Shown here one piece after another: positions 1-9,003 of a stretch of DNA of 64,000 nt. The stretch is from Nocardia vinacea. GTDB taxonomy: Bacteria > Actinomycetota > Actinomycetes > Mycobacteriales > Mycobacteriaceae. The notes under the pieces were generated by a model. The model ran no database searches and was not told where the DNA came from. It saw only the letters and a list, made by a program, of their open reading frames with translations. Each line of letters starts with the position of its first letter. Positions within the stretch are counted from its first letter, which is position 1. The translations under genes and the position numbers were made by a program. Location: contig NZ_CP109149.1 in assembly GCF_035920345.1 (NCBI RefSeq), positions 9,052,001 through 9,116,000 on the forward strand. Reading direction: 5' to 3'.

Positions 1-1
1 G

Positions 2-2218
2 GACGATCCGCCGAATACCGTCGTGCACGAGCGTGAGCCGCGCAATAAGAGCCGCAGCCGCGCCACCGTCGACGAGGTGCAGGGCATCACCGGTTCGACC
101 CGGCTCGAGGCCAAGCGGCAGCGTCGGCGTGACGGTCGCGAGGCCGGTCGCCGTCGCCCGCCGATCCTGACCGAGTCGGAGTTCCTGGCCCGCCGCGAGG
201 CGGTGGACCGGGTCATGGTCGTGCGCGAGAAGACCTTCTCGGAGCACCCGACCGCGACCCAGGTCGCGGTGCTCGAGGACAATACCCTGGTCGAGCACTT
301 CGTCACCAATACCGGCTCGGCGTCGATGGTCGGCAATGTCTACCTCGGCAAGGTGCAGAATGTGTTGCCCTCGATGGAGGCGGCATTCGTCGATATCGGC
401 CGCGGCCGCAACGGTGTGCTCTACGCCGGTGAGGTGAACTGGGAGGCCGCCGGTCTCGGCGGTAAGGAGCGCAAGATCGAACAGGCGCTCAAGCCCGGCG
501 ATCAGGTGCTGGTCCAGGTCTCCAAGGATCCGGTCGGGCACAAGGGCGCCCGGCTGACCACCCAGATCAGCCTGGCCGGACGCTTCCTGGTGTACGTGCC
601 CGGCGGTTCGTCCACCGGTATCAGCCGCAAGCTGCCCGATACCGAGCGCAAACGGCTCAAGGAGATCCTGCGCGATATCGTGCCCGCCGACGCCGGAGTG
701 ATCATCCGCACCGCGTCGGAGGGTGTCAGCGAGGCCGAACTGGCCCGCGACGTCGAGCGGCTGCAGGCGACCTGGCGCACCATCGAGAAGGCCGCCGAGG
801 CCAAGGACAACGGCGCGCCCAAGACGCTGTACGAAGAGCCGGACCTGTTGGTCAAGGTCATCCGTGATCTGTTCAACGAGGACTTCTCCAAGCTGGTCAT
901 CGAGGGCGAGCGGTCCTGGAGCACCGTCGAGAACTACATCCGCACGGTCGCGCCGGATATGCTCGCCCGGGTCTCCCGGCACGAGAACAACGGTGTCGAC
1001 GTCTTCGAGACCTATCGGATCGATGAACAGCTCGCCAAGGCGCTCGATCGCAAGGTGTGGCTGCCCTCGGGCGGCACCCTGGTAATCGACCGGACCGAGG
1101 CGATGACCGTCATCGACGTCAATACCGGCAAGTTCACCGGTGCGGGCGGCAGCAATCTGGAAGAGACGGTCACCAGGAACAACCTGGAGGCGGCCGAGGA
1201 GATCGTGCGCCAGATGCGGCTGCGCGATATCGGCGGCATGATCGTCGTCGACTTCATCGATATGGTGCTGGAGTCGAACCGGGATCTGGTGCTGCGCAGG
1301 CTGACCGAGGCATTGGGCCGCGACCGCACCCGCCACCAGGTCTCCGAGGTGACCTCGCTCGGCCTGGTGCAGATGACCCGCAAGAAGCTCGGCACCGGTC
1401 TGGTCGAGGCGTTCTCTACGACCTGTGAGCACTGCCATGGTCGGGGCCTCGTCGTGCACACCTACCCGGTGGAGCTCACCGGTGCCGAGGACAGCACGCG
1501 CGGTGGCCGGGAGACCGGGTCGCGGCGGCGGCGTGGCCGGGACAAGGGTGCGGCGGCGAGTGCGCCCGCCGCGGCCAGCAATGGCACCGCGCATGCTGCC
1601 GAAGACGAGGTGGAGATCGCGGTCAAGCGAGCGCATCCGGTGGCGTTGGCGATGGCGGCGCATCAGTCGGAGGATGAGCAGCCAGAGGATGTTGCGGACC
1701 TCGGGGACGTCGCGGTGGCAGAAGCCGTTGCGGATGTCGTCGCCGCAAGCGATGAGGCTCGGGTCGAGGAGGTCGTTGTCTCCGAGTCCGTTGCGGCCGT
1801 CGCTGAGGAAGCCGCGGAGGCGGTAGCCGAGGAAGTCGCGGAGGCGGAAGTGGTGGCCGAGGAGGCCGTCGAGCCCGCATCCGAGGAAGTCGTCGCGCCG
1901 GTCGCTGCCGCGGCTTCGACGTCCGTGGCGGATGAACCCGCTGAGTCTGCGGCAGAGCCGGTTGCGGCCTCGTCCAACGGTGTCCCCGAATCCGCGGCAC
2001 CCCGTTCTACCGGCCGCAGACGTCGCGTCGCGCGTTCGGCCTCCGCACCGGCCGCCGACAGCGCCGGGGCCGTCTTCGTGCTGCCGACGGCGGATCAGGG
2101 GTCGGCAGGGCCTGTCGTGGACTACACGGCGGATGTGCCGGTCGTGGTGCCGACGCGCAAGCCGCGCCGCCGGGCCGTCGGTCGCCCCGCCGGACCGCCG
2201 GTGGACGACGCGAACTGA
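2..2218 (+). CDS. rne: Ribonuclease E/G, C-terminal part (5' end outside window)
   Basis: Endoribonuclease that matures rRNA and tRNA and turns over mRNA. The frame is open from base 2, so the true start and part of the N-terminal region lie upstream of the window. About 738 residues are visible. An S1-type RNA-binding segment (VYLGKVQNVLPSMEAAFVDI) lies near residue 115. The two metal-binding aspartates of the DNase I-like catalytic fold are in VIDVNTGKF (about residue 371) and VVDFIDM (about 415). The zinc-link motif TCEHCHGRG lies near 475. After about 490 the protein becomes a long Ala/Val/Glu-rich tail ending in Arg-rich patches, as in actinobacterial RNase E. A strong terminator follows at once and the next genes are rplU-rpmA, the order seen in mycobacteria. 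The identification is secure; only the start is missing. Confidence 0.95.
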   Translation, partial: DDPPNTVVHEREPRNKSRSRATVDEVQGITGSTRLEAKRQRRRDGREAGRRRPPILTESEFLARREAVDRVMVVREKTFSEHPTATQVAVLEDNTLVEHFVTNTGSASMVGNVYLGKVQNVLPSMEAAFVDIGRGRNGVLYAGEVNWEAAGLGGKERKIEQALKPGDQVLVQVSKDPVGHKGARLTTQISLAGRFLVYVPGGSSTGISRKLPDTERKRLKEILRDIVPADAGVIIRTASEGVSEAELARDVERLQATWRTIEKAAEAKDNGAPKTLYEEPDLLVKVIRDLFNEDFSKLVIEGERSWSTVENYIRTVAPDMLARVSRHENNGVDVFETYRIDEQLAKALDRKVWLPSGGTLVIDRTEAMTVIDVNTGKFTGAGGSNLEETVTRNNLEAAEEIVRQMRLRDIGGMIVVDFIDMVLESNRDLVLRRLTEALGRDRTRHQVSEVTSLGLVQMTRKKLGTGLVEAFSTTCEHCHGRGLVVHTYPVELTGAEDSTRGGRETGSRRRRGRDKGAAASAPAAASNGTAHAAEDEVEIAVKRAHPVALAMAAHQSEDEQPEDVADLGDVAVAEAVADVVAASDEARVEEVVVSESVAAVAEEAAEAVAEEVAEAEVVAEEAVEPASEEVVAPVAAAASTSVADEPAESAAEPVAASSNGVPESAAPRSTGRRRRVARSASAPAADSAGAVFVLPTADQGSAGPVVDYTADVPVVVPTRKPRRRAVGRPAGPPVDDAN

Positions 2219-2243
2219 TTGCCACGATCGGACCGAAAACCTG

Positions 2244-2282
2244 GGACCCCCGCCGCATTCCGCGGCGGGGGTCCTGCCTTTC
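2244..2282 (+). terminator. Rho-independent terminator after rne
   Basis: A perfect 13-bp inverted repeat (GGACCCCCGCCGC, then its complement) with a 5-nt loop at 2244-2274 is followed by TGCCTTT. It starts 25 nt after the rne stop codon. It separates rne from the ribosomal protein genes. Confidence 0.85.
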
Positions 2283-2294
2283 GCGGGCACCGGT

Positions 2295-2324
2295 TTGGTC
2301 GGGGTGGTACCCGTCCTGTAATCT
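2295..2324 (+). promoter_or_regulatory. Putative promoter of the rplU leader
   Basis: TTGGTC (2295-2300) and TAATCT (2319-2324) are separated by 18 nt, a reasonable sigma-70-type promoter just after the rne terminator. It would give an untranslated leader of about 190 nt before rplU (to 2523). I recognise no known riboswitch or RNA family in that leader. Confidence 0.45.
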
Positions 2325-2523
2325 TGGACAGTCGCTGCCCGGCGACAGCGCTTTTCTGCGCTGTGTTTGTGACTCGGCTCGAAGCCGAGAGCCATCAGGT
2401 TGCTGAGGCGGCGGTGACTACCAGACCAGAGTGCTGTGGTTTCCAGCCGGAGTCATCCGGGCGGGAACACGCAGCCGCGCGAGCACGAGCCGCGCGCTTT
2501 ACAGGAAGAAGGGCAGCCGACCG

Positions 2524-2835
2524 ATGGCAACGTACGCGATCGTCAAGACCGGCGGAAAGCAGTACAAGGTCGCGGTCGGTGACCTGGTGAAGGTCGAGAA
2601 GATCGAGGGTGCGCCGGGTTCGTCCGTGGCGCTGGCCCCGGTTCTCGTGGTGAACGGCGCCGAGCTGACCACCGATGCGGACAAGCTGGCGAAGGTTTCT
2701 GTGGCCGCCGAGGTCGTCGAGCACACCAAGGGCCCGAAGATCCGCATCCACAAGTTCAAGAACAAGACCGGCTACCACAAGCGTCAGGGTCACCGTCAGC
2801 CGCTGACGGTCCTCAAGGTCACCGGCATCAAGTAA
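2524..2835 (+). CDS. rplU: 50S ribosomal protein L21
   Basis: Structural protein of the large ribosomal subunit that binds 23S rRNA. The 103-residue product starting [16 protein letters not shown] has the usual L21 length, the N-terminal signature, and the C-terminal [11 protein letters not shown] stretch typical of the family. The frame is open further upstream, but the ATG at 2524 is chosen because GGAAGAAGG sits just before it and the family N-terminus begins there. rpmA (L27) follows after 40 nt, the standard rplU-rpmA arrangement, so the two are probably co-transcribed from the promoter upstream. Confidence 0.97.
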   Translation: MATYAIVKTGGKQYKVAVGDLVKVEKIEGAPGSSVALAPVLVVNGAELTTDADKLAKVSVAAEVVEHTKGPKIRIHKFKNKTGYHKRQGHRQPLTVLKVTGIK

Positions 2836-2875
2836 GCCTCCGCGCTTTCTCGAATTACTTCACAGGAGTTCAGAA

Positions 2876-3142
2876 ATGGCACATAAGAAGGGTGCATCCA
2901 GCTCCCGCAACGGTCGCGACTCGAACGCCCAGCGACTCGGCGTCAAGCGTTTCGGTGGCCAGACCGTTTCGGCGGGCGAGATCCTGGTTCGCCAGCGTGG
3001 CACGCACTTCCACCCCGGTGTGCTCGTCGGCCGTGGCGGCGACGACACTCTGTTCGCCCTGGCGGCGGGCAAGGTCGAGTTCGGTACCAAGCGTGGCCGC
3101 AAGACCGTCAACATCGTCGTTCCGGAGCCGGCCGAGGCCTGA
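2876..3142 (+). CDS. rpmA: 50S ribosomal protein L27
   Basis: Ribosomal protein whose N-terminal arm reaches the peptidyl-transferase centre. The 88-residue product begins [20 protein letters not shown], the classic L27 start, followed by [10 protein letters not shown] and a GTHFHPG segment. There is no cleavable N-terminal extension of the Firmicutes type. An AGGAG ribosome-binding site lies 8 nt before the ATG. It follows rplU and is closed by a terminator at 3241-3272, so obgE probably has additional transcription of its own. Confidence 0.97.
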   Translation: MAHKKGASSSRNGRDSNAQRLGVKRFGGQTVSAGEILVRQRGTHFHPGVLVGRGGDDTLFALAAGKVEFGTKRGRKTVNIVVPEPAEA

Positions 3143-3240
3143 CCGCCTCTCGATCGGGCGCCGCCGGACGAACGTCCGTCCTTAGTCCCTTGCGCTTGCA
3201 CGAGCGAATGCGAGGGCACCGCCCATTCCGGAAAAGCTGA

Positions 3241-3272
3241 GCGGGTCAGGGTGCATTCCCTGGCCCGCTTTT
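3241..3272 (+). terminator. Rho-independent terminator after rpmA
   Basis: GCGGGTCAGGG and CCCTGGCCCGC pair over 11 bp with one G-U wobble and a 6-nt loop, followed by TTTT. It lies about 100 nt after the rpmA stop codon and upstream of obgE. Confidence 0.8.
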
Positions 3273-3312
3273 CGCGTTCTCGAAAGATCGCGTTCCCACA
3301 GAGCAGGTCCTT

Positions 3313-3336
3313 TCGAGCGACCTGCAAGCAGTCGCT
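3313..3336 (+). repeat. Dispersed 24-bp hairpin repeat, copy 1
   Basis: TCGAGCGACCTGCAAGCAG followed by TCGCT. AGCGA/TCGCT and CTGC/GCAG pair around an AA loop with one bulged C. The same element recurs at 9760-9783, twice at 12201-12260, and in diverged form at 12272-12296, 23233-23253 and 25754-25776. Here it lies between the rpmA terminator and the obgE ribosome-binding site. Confidence 0.8.
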
Positions 3337-3366
3337 ACGGCTACCACCGAGGAGGATGATTCGGAC

Positions 3367-4821
3367 ATGTCCAAATTCATCGACCGTGTCGTATTGCACG
3401 TACGTGCGGGCAAGGGTGGTCACGGCTGCGCCTCCGTGCGCCGCGAGAAGTTCATGCCGCTCGGCGGACCGGACGGCGGCAATGGCGGACGCGGCGGGGA
3501 TGTGATCCTCGAGGTCGACCCGAATGTGCACACCCTGCTGGACTTCCACTTCCATCCGCATGCCAAGGCGAGCAACGGCAAGCCCGGCGAGGGCAGCAAC
3601 CGCGACGGTAAGCAGGGCACCGATCTGGTGCTGAAGGTCCCCGACGGCACCGTGGTGCTCGACGACGACGGCAAGGTGGTCGTCGATCTGGTCGGTTCGG
3701 GCAATAAGTTCATCGTGGCCCGTGGCGGACGCGGCGGCCTCGGCAATGCCGCGCTGGCCTCCAAGGCGCGCAAGGCGCCCGGTTTCGCGCTGCTCGGCGA
3801 GGACGGCGATGAAGGCGAACTCGTCCTCGAGTTGAAGTCCGTCGCTGATGTGGGGCTGGTCGGGTTCCCGTCGGCGGGTAAGTCCTCGCTGGTGTCGGTG
3901 CTCTCGGCCGCCAAGCCGAAGATCGCGGACTACCCGTTCACCACGCTGGTGCCCAATCTCGGTGTGGTCTCCAGCGGAGACACCACCTTCACCATCGCCG
4001 ATGTGCCCGGTCTGATTCCGGGCGCGAGCGAGGGACGTGGGCTCGGGCTGGATTTTCTGCGGCATCTGGAGCGCTGCGCGGTGCTCGCGCACGTCGTCGA
4101 CTGTGCGACCCTCGAGCCGGGACGCGATCCGGTCTCCGATGTCGATGCGCTCGAGGCCGAACTCGCCGCCTACCAACCGGCTCTGGATGCCGATACCGGA
4201 CTCGGTGAACTGGCCGATCGGCCGCGTGTGGTGATCCTGAACAAGGTCGATGTGCCCGATGCCGCCGAGTTGGCGGAGATGGTCACGCCCGAATTCACCG
4301 CACGTGGCTGGCCGGTCTTCGAGATCTCGGCGGTGAGCCGGGCGGGCCTGCGTCCCTTGACCTTTGCGCTCGCCGAGATGGTCGAGCAGTATCGGACCGC
4401 GCATCCGAAGGCCGCGCCGAAGCGTCCGGTGATCCGCCCGATCGCGGTGAACGAGTCCGGCTTCAGCGTGATCGCCGACCCCGAGGAGCCGGGCGGCTTC
4501 ATCGTGCGCGGGCCGCAGCCGGAGCGCTGGGTGCGCCAGACCCAGTTCGACAACGACGAAGCCGTCGGCTACCTCGCCGACCGCCTGGCCCGCCTCGGTG
4601 TCGAAGACGAACTTGTGAAGCAGGGCGCCGAGCCCGGTGCACCGGTCACCATCGGCGATGTCACGTTCGAGTGGGAGCCGCAGATCTCCGCAGGTGTGGA
4701 TATGGTGCCCACCGGCCGCGGCACCGACATCCGCCTGGAGCAGAACGACCGGATCAGCGCCGCCGAACGCAAACACGCGTCCCGAGTACGCCGTGGTCTG
4801 GTCAAGGACGACGAGGAATAA
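3367..4821 (+). CDS. obgE: Obg family GTPase
   Basis: Essential ribosome-associated GTPase acting in 50S maturation and stress control. The 484-residue protein has the glycine-rich Obg domain at residues 1-160 ([17 protein letters not shown], then [12 protein letters not shown]). The G domain follows with Walker [12 protein letters not shown] (about 167), G3 DVPGLI, and G4 NKVD (about 293). The C-terminal OCT domain occupies about 360-440. The length matches actinobacterial Obg (about 480). GAGGAGG precedes the ATG by 11 nt, and one copy of the dispersed hairpin repeat lies just upstream. proB follows in the same direction after about 216 nt in which I recognise nothing. Confidence 0.96.
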   Translation: MSKFIDRVVLHVRAGKGGHGCASVRREKFMPLGGPDGGNGGRGGDVILEVDPNVHTLLDFHFHPHAKASNGKPGEGSNRDGKQGTDLVLKVPDGTVVLDDDGKVVVDLVGSGNKFIVARGGRGGLGNAALASKARKAPGFALLGEDGDEGELVLELKSVADVGLVGFPSAGKSSLVSVLSAAKPKIADYPFTTLVPNLGVVSSGDTTFTIADVPGLIPGASEGRGLGLDFLRHLERCAVLAHVVDCATLEPGRDPVSDVDALEAELAAYQPALDADTGLGELADRPRVVILNKVDVPDAAELAEMVTPEFTARGWPVFEISAVSRAGLRPLTFALAEMVEQYRTAHPKAAPKRPVIRPIAVNESGFSVIADPEEPGGFIVRGPQPERWVRQTQFDNDEAVGYLADRLARLGVEDELVKQGAEPGAPVTIGDVTFEWEPQISAGVDMVPTGRGTDIRLEQNDRISAAERKHASRVRRGLVKDDEE

Positions 4822-5037
4822 CGTGACCGCCGTGGGCTTGTGGTGTGCGCCGGGGTCTGGCACGGCGTTTCGGCGAGTGATGTGGTTCGGATCGCCCATC
4901 CGGCGAGTGTCGGAATTCGGTGGCGGCCAGCGCGTTCGGGGCGCAGTGTTGCGCCCGGCGGGTTCGGCTGGACTGGCGGGTACGACGAGTTCTGTTGTGG
5001 TACAGGGAGTTCGGTTGCGATGCAGGTGAGTTCGGGG

Positions 5038-6165
5038 ATGGCCGAGGTGATGTCGCAGTCCGGGCTGAGTGAGGCCAGGACGGCGATTGCTTCGGCGCGC
5101 AGTGTGGTGGTGAAGATCGGTTCTTCGGCGCTGACCAGCCTAAAGGGCGGTCTCGATATGGCGCGACTGGATCGGCTGGCCGATGCGGTGGAGGCGCGGA
5201 TGCGGGCCGGGTCCGATGTGGTCGTGGTTTCGTCCGGTGCGATCGGTGCGGGTCTCGCTCCGCTTGGGTTGACAAGTCGCCCAAGGGATCTGGCTACCAA
5301 GCAGGCTGCGGCCAGCGTCGGGCAGTTGGCGTTGGCGCATGCGTGGGGGACCTCGTTCGCGCGGTTCGGGCGGACGGTCGGGCAGGTGCTCTTGAGCGCC
5401 GACGACTTCTCGCGCCGTGAGCATCACCGCAATGCCCAGCGCACCCTGGACCGGTTGCGCTCCCTCGGCGCGGTCGCTGTCGTGAACGAAAACGACACCG
5501 TCGCAACGGAAGAGATCCGCTTCGGCGATAACGACCGCCTCGCCGCACTGGTTGCCCATCTGGTCGGCGCGGACGCGCTGGTGCTGCTCTCCGATGTCGA
5601 GGGCCTCTATGACGGCGATCCGCGCAAGGGCGCCGCCAACTTCATACCCGAGGTCCGCAGCAGCGCCGACCTCGACGGCGTCATCGCGGGCAGCGGCGGC
5701 GCACTCGGCACCGGCGGCATGGCCTCCAAACTCTCCGCGGCCCGGCTGGCAGCCGACGCGGGCGTCCCCGTTCTGCTGGCCGCCGCCACCGAGGCCGATA
5801 TCGCGCTCAGCGCGGGCACGGTCGGTACCGCCTTCGCCGCCCGCCCGGTCCGCCTCTCCGCCCGCAAATTCTGGGTCCGTCACGCCGCCGACAGCCGCGG
5901 CGCCATCCTCATCGATGAGGGCGCCGTCCAAGCCGTCGCCCAACGCCGTCGCTCCCTGCTCGCCGCAGGCATCATCGGCGTCCGCGGCCGCTTCCACGGC
6001 GGCGACGTCGTCGACCTCATCGCTCCCGACAACCGCATAGTCGCTCGCGGCGTGGTCGAATACGACAGCGCCGAACTATCCGGCATGCTCGGCCGCTCCA
6101 CTACCGAACTCCCGGACACCATGCAACGCCCGGTAATCCACGCCGACGACCTGGTCAAGATTTAG
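5038..6165 (+). CDS. proB: Glutamate 5-kinase
   Basis: Catalyses ATP-dependent phosphorylation of glutamate to gamma-glutamyl phosphate, the first step of proline synthesis; proA in this window encodes the next enzyme. The amino-acid-kinase motif VVKIGSSAL is near the N-terminus, with [19 protein letters not shown] and [15 protein letters not shown] further on. A C-terminal PUA domain covers about residues 275-375. The frame is open far upstream. I chose ATG 5038 because AGGTGA lies 8 nt before it and the resulting 375 residues match the family; ATG 5020 and ATG 5050 are alternatives. It converges with a decayed vapC gene whose stop overlaps the proB stop. Confidence 0.94.
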   Translation: MAEVMSQSGLSEARTAIASARSVVVKIGSSALTSLKGGLDMARLDRLADAVEARMRAGSDVVVVSSGAIGAGLAPLGLTSRPRDLATKQAAASVGQLALAHAWGTSFARFGRTVGQVLLSADDFSRREHHRNAQRTLDRLRSLGAVAVVNENDTVATEEIRFGDNDRLAALVAHLVGADALVLLSDVEGLYDGDPRKGAANFIPEVRSSADLDGVIAGSGGALGTGGMASKLSAARLAADAGVPVLLAAATEADIALSAGTVGTAFAARPVRLSARKFWVRHAADSRGAILIDEGAVQAVAQRRRSLLAAGIIGVRGRFHGGDVVDLIAPDNRIVARGVVEYDSAELSGMLGRSTTELPDTMQRPVIHADDLVKI

Positions 6166-6535
6166 CGGCTGGCCTCCGAACTTGCCCCCGGCGATTCGCC
6201 TCCCGCGTCGTCCTGCGGCAACTGAACCGCAGTGATGCCGGTGCGTGGGAAGTCGTTGCCTCTGAAAAGCAGAGGTTCGCCACTCACCTTCGACAACGCA
6301 TAGGAGAAGCAGTCGCCGTAGTTCAGGGCGGCCGGATGCCGCCCGTTGCCGTATTCTCGCCAGGCCAGTCGCGCCAGATGCGCGTGTTCGGGATGTACCG
6401 CAACAAGATCGACTGCGGCCCATGTAGCCACAGGTCCAGTTCACGTCCACCGGCATCGCCGAATCGGCCCTCGATAACGATCGAGATCTCCAGATACTTT
6501 GCCGTGGACATCAAACGGACGGGGTCTGCTTCGAT
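6162..6535 (-). pseudogene. Decayed vapC-type PIN-domain toxin gene
   Basis: Two minus-strand frames together reproduce the C-terminal two thirds of a VapC ribonuclease toxin. The first (about 6535-6400) reads EADPVRLMSTAKYLE and continues through GGRELDLWLH. The second (to 6162) reads LVAVHPEHAHLARLA, then GNGRHPAALNYGDCFSYALS and KVSGEPLLFRGNDFPRTGI, the conserved end of the family. A frameshift separates the parts near 6400-6430. A TAA lies immediately before the first part, so the start and first catalytic aspartate (usual MIVDTSA) are gone. No vapB antitoxin gene is visible upstream. The identification rests on motif memory; non-function follows directly from the frame break. Confidence 0.75.
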
Positions 6536-6543
6536 TTAGCTAC

Positions 6544-8172
6544 TTATCGCTGAACACTGTCCGGGGTTGGGATGACGCCGGGTTGGTTGGTGGTCGGCGG
6601 GGGTTGGGAGGGACCGGTTTGGTCGGGAATGGGGCCGGTGATGCCGGGCTGGCCGCCGGGATCGGGGAGGGGAGGGGTTGGTTCCGACGGGACGGGGGGC
6701 GCGGGTGGGGGTGCCTGTTGGGTTGGGGGTGCTGGCGCGGGGGCCGGAGGTTGGGTCTCCTGCGTTGGGGGTGGGGTCGGAGGGGGTGCTTGTTGGGTTG
6801 ATGGTTCCGGCGTTGGGGCGGGCACCGGCTGTGGGGCCGGGGTGGGCTGTGGCGCCTGGGATTCCGGTGTCGGGGGAGCTGGAATTGGTTGCGGCGCTGG
6901 AGATTCCGGTGTGGCCGGCGCAGGGGAGGGCCGTGGATCTGGAGCAGGCTGAGGGTACGGAGCCGGGGTGGGCTGTGGCGCCTGGGGTTCCGGGGTGGGT
7001 TGCGGCGCCTGGGAATCCGGGGATCCAGGGGGCGGAGTTGCGGGTGCTGGTGTTGTTGAGTCCGGAGTTGGTTGTGGTGCTTGGGATTCCGGTGTGGAGG
7101 GGGTTGGTGCCGGTTCCGGTGGGCCGGGTGCCGGGGTGGGCTGCGGTGCCTGGGAATCCGGGGTGCTGGGTGCCGGGGTGGGTTGCGGTGGCTGGGAATC
7201 CGGGGTTCCGGGCGCCGGAGTTGTAGGTGCTGGTGCTGTCGGGTCTGGAGTTGGTTGTGGTGCTTGGGATTCCGGTGTGGAGGGGGTTGGTGCCGGTTCC
7301 GGTGGGCCGGGTGCCGGGGTGGGCTGCGGTGCCTGGGAATCCGGGGTGCTGGGTGCCGGGGTGGGTTGCGGTGGCTGGGAATCCGGGGTTCCGGGCGCCG
7401 GAGTTGTAGGTGCTGGTGTCGTCGGGTCTGGAGTTGGTTGTGGTGCTTGGGATTCCGGTGTGGAGGGGGTTGGTGACGGTTCGGGTGTGGCCGGAGCCGG
7501 GGCGGGTTGTGGCGCTTCGGACTCCGGTGTGGGGGTCGGCTGGGGCGCTCGGGATTCCGGGGTGGAGGGTGAGGTTTGGGGGGCATGCGCACCGGGTTGA
7601 GTGGGTGCCGATGGTGTCGCGCCTGGTGTGCCGGGTAAGGCGGGGGGTGCAGGGAGGGCGGGGACGGCGGTGCCTGCCATTTGGTAGGCGGGTTTGTAGA
7701 TCATGTTCATGGCGAGGACGGCTTCTTGGCGCAGCGCCTCTTCCGCCATTCGCGCATTGATCACATGGGCGGCTTCGAGCAGTCGGGCTATGGTGCCGAT
7801 CGGGCCCGAATTGCCCGGTGGGACAACGGCGATCTTCACGGCTTCGGCGGCCGCGGCCACCGCGCCGAGGCGGGTGCCGACCTGTCCCATGATCGCGGCG
7901 AGTTCATCGACGGAGTCGGCGTAGCTGCGGGCACTCGCATAGGCGGCTTCGGCGGCAGCACCCTCCCAGGCCATCGAATTCATTGCCCGATCCGAGCCGG
8001 CTCGAGTCAATGGAAACGAACTGGCCAGTGTCCCTGCGACTTCCAGCCACGTGACCGATGCGTTGAGGATCTGCGCGGCGTCGATCTGCTGGGCCTCGGC
8101 GTAGATCTCCTCATGCTTCATCGACTCGAAATGCTCCATCGAGCTGATGTAATCGGGATCATTACCGCTCAT
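6544..8172 (-). CDS. PPE/WXG-like protein with long proline-rich repeat tail
   Basis: A 542-residue protein with two halves. Residues 1-170 are helical and resemble PPE/WXG100-type type VII secretion substrates, with a W-x-G turn (MAWEGAAAEAAYASARSYAD) between predicted helices. From about 185 to the end it is almost all Pro, Ala, Thr, Ser, Gln and Glu, built of units such as APSTPDSQAPQPTPAP. The tail includes a 61-codon tandem duplication (183-bp DNA period). The open frame extends upstream to 8469, but that part runs through a degenerate tandem array. ATG 8172 (MSGNDPDYISSMEHF) is preferred, with GCGAGG upstream. It lies in the same direction as the small helical gene and espG, suggesting an exported ESX partner protein. 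Export is inferred, not seen. Confidence 0.75.
   Translation of the reverse strand: MSGNDPDYISSMEHFESMKHEEIYAEAQQIDAAQILNASVTWLEVAGTLASSFPLTRAGSDRAMNSMAWEGAAAEAAYASARSYADSVDELAAIMGQVGTRLGAVAAAAEAVKIAVVPPGNSGPIGTIARLLEAAHVINARMAEEALRQEAVLAMNMIYKPAYQMAGTAVPALPAPPALPGTPGATPSAPTQPGAHAPQTSPSTPESRAPQPTPTPESEAPQPAPAPATPEPSPTPSTPESQAPQPTPDPTTPAPTTPAPGTPDSQPPQPTPAPSTPDSQAPQPTPAPGPPEPAPTPSTPESQAPQPTPDPTAPAPTTPAPGTPDSQPPQPTPAPSTPDSQAPQPTPAPGPPEPAPTPSTPESQAPQPTPDSTTPAPATPPPGSPDSQAPQPTPEPQAPQPTPAPYPQPAPDPRPSPAPATPESPAPQPIPAPPTPESQAPQPTPAPQPVPAPTPEPSTQQAPPPTPPPTQETQPPAPAPAPPTQQAPPPAPPVPSEPTPPLPDPGGQPGITGPIPDQTGPSQPPPTTNQPGVIPTPDSVQR
7040..7480 (-). repeat. 183-bp tandem repeats inside the proline-rich tail
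   Basis: Nearly identical sequence recurs with a period of exactly 183 bp; the marker TGCTTGGGATTCCGGTGTGG begins at 7078, 7261 and 7444. The period is 61 codons, so copy-number change keeps the reading frame. There are two full units plus a partial third, with shorter degenerate proline units on both sides. Confidence 0.9.
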
Positions 8173-8179
8173 CGTCGCG

Positions 8180-8536
8180 CCTCGCTGACGCTCGCCCACG
8201 GCATCTCGTGGCGCGCCATGTCCTGACCCGCCCGGCAGCCACCCTGCGCGGATACCTCGCTGATGCTCGGCCCCGCCATCCGCATAGCGCGCGGTGTCCT
8301 GCCTTGCCAACCGGGCGCCTGATAGCGCCCCTGCGTGTATGCCTCGCCGACGCTCGACCACGCTTTCCGCGCAACGCGGTGTGTCCGGATTCGCCCACCG
8401 GGCATCCTGATTCGCCCATCCGGCGCCTGAGAGCCGTCCTGTCTGGATGCCTCGCCGACGCTCGACCACGCCATCTGAACAGCGCGCTGTGTCCTACCTC
8501 GCCCACCGGGCGCGCGACAGCCGCATTGCGCGGCAT
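8180..8536. repeat. Degenerate tandem array of about 75-108 bp units
   Basis: This 370-nt interval between two ESX-type genes consists of four diverged units. Each opens with CCTCGC(T/C)GA(C/T)GCTCG; the units start near 8180, 8255, 8342 and 8450. Shared inner words include GCGCGGTGTGTCC and CGCCCACCGGGC. One minus-strand frame is open across the array (repeating ERRRGI), but I see no domain or convincing start in it and treat it as non-coding. No promoter is obvious. Confidence 0.75.
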
Positions 8537-8542
8537 CACCAC

Positions 8543-8917
8543 TCATCGCGGCACCCGCGTTTCGATCGCACGCAACGCCGCGGCGTTCGCGGCATCGGCC
8601 TCCTCGAACAGCCCGCCGCTGATCAGGAACGCCTCCTTCATGCGGTAGGCGGCTTCGATGTAGTGGTCGAGCAGGTTGGCGGCGTCACGGGCCTTGTGCG
8701 CGAATCCGGCCTCTAACTGCTGTGCGGAGATGAATCCGCCGAAGCCGTCGAGCTCGCCCGCCGATTCGAGGCGTTGGCGTAGATAGATGAGTCGGTCGGC
8801 TTGGTTGTCGTACATTTCGGCGCAACGTCGCGCCGCGTCCGGATCGAACTTGACGGTGCCCGACTGTGCCTCCTGTTTGAAGCGGGCAATATCGGCTCGG
8901 CTGCTCTCGATCGTCAT
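8543..8917 (-). CDS. Small helical protein of ESX accessory cluster (EspC/WXG-like)
   Basis: A 124-residue, mostly helical protein beginning MTIESSRADIARFKQEAQSG. Predicted long amphipathic helices (about 25-55 and 70-120) flank a glycine-rich turn (DGFGGFISAQQLEAGF), the general shape of WXG100/EspC-type type VII secretion proteins. A true W-x-G motif is absent. The start is ATG 8917, preceded by a G-rich stretch; the longer upstream frame is antisense-like Arg-rich sequence and is not used. It lies between espG and the proline-rich PPE-like gene in the same direction, which supports a role as substrate or partner in a type VII system. No specific subfamily is claimed. Confidence 0.65.
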   Translation of the reverse strand: MTIESSRADIARFKQEAQSGTVKFDPDAARRCAEMYDNQADRLIYLRQRLESAGELDGFGGFISAQQLEAGFAHKARDAANLLDHYIEAAYRMKEAFLISGGLFEEADAANAAALRAIETRVPR

Positions 8918-9003
8918 GCACCACACCCCCGGGGATCGGTCGGTCCGCCTCAGACTAACCGTTAGCCATGCCTCCGGATGAAATAGTTCCGGCCGGTGAC
9001 GAC

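Noticed and set aside
2325..2523. Riboswitch or L21 autoregulatory leader before rplU
   Set aside because: The leader is long enough, but I could not recognise a conserved fold or known consensus, so only a promoter is proposed.
2860..4899. Long minus-strand open frame opposite rpmA and obgE
   Set aside because: It is the high-GC shadow of obgE: no ribosome-binding site, no domain, and it covers a secure core gene.
4822..5037. Extra coding start for proB far upstream
   Set aside because: The open frame has no ProB-like residues before the amino-acid-kinase domain and no conserved start; the segment appears non-coding.
6540..7600. CRISPR-like regular repeats
   Set aside because: The repeats are in-frame proline codon units with no unique spacers between identical repeats, so they are protein repeats.
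8173..8469. N-terminal extension of the PPE-like protein through the tandem array
   Set aside because: The frame is open but only gives ERRRGI-type repeat translation; ATG 8172 yields a family-like start.
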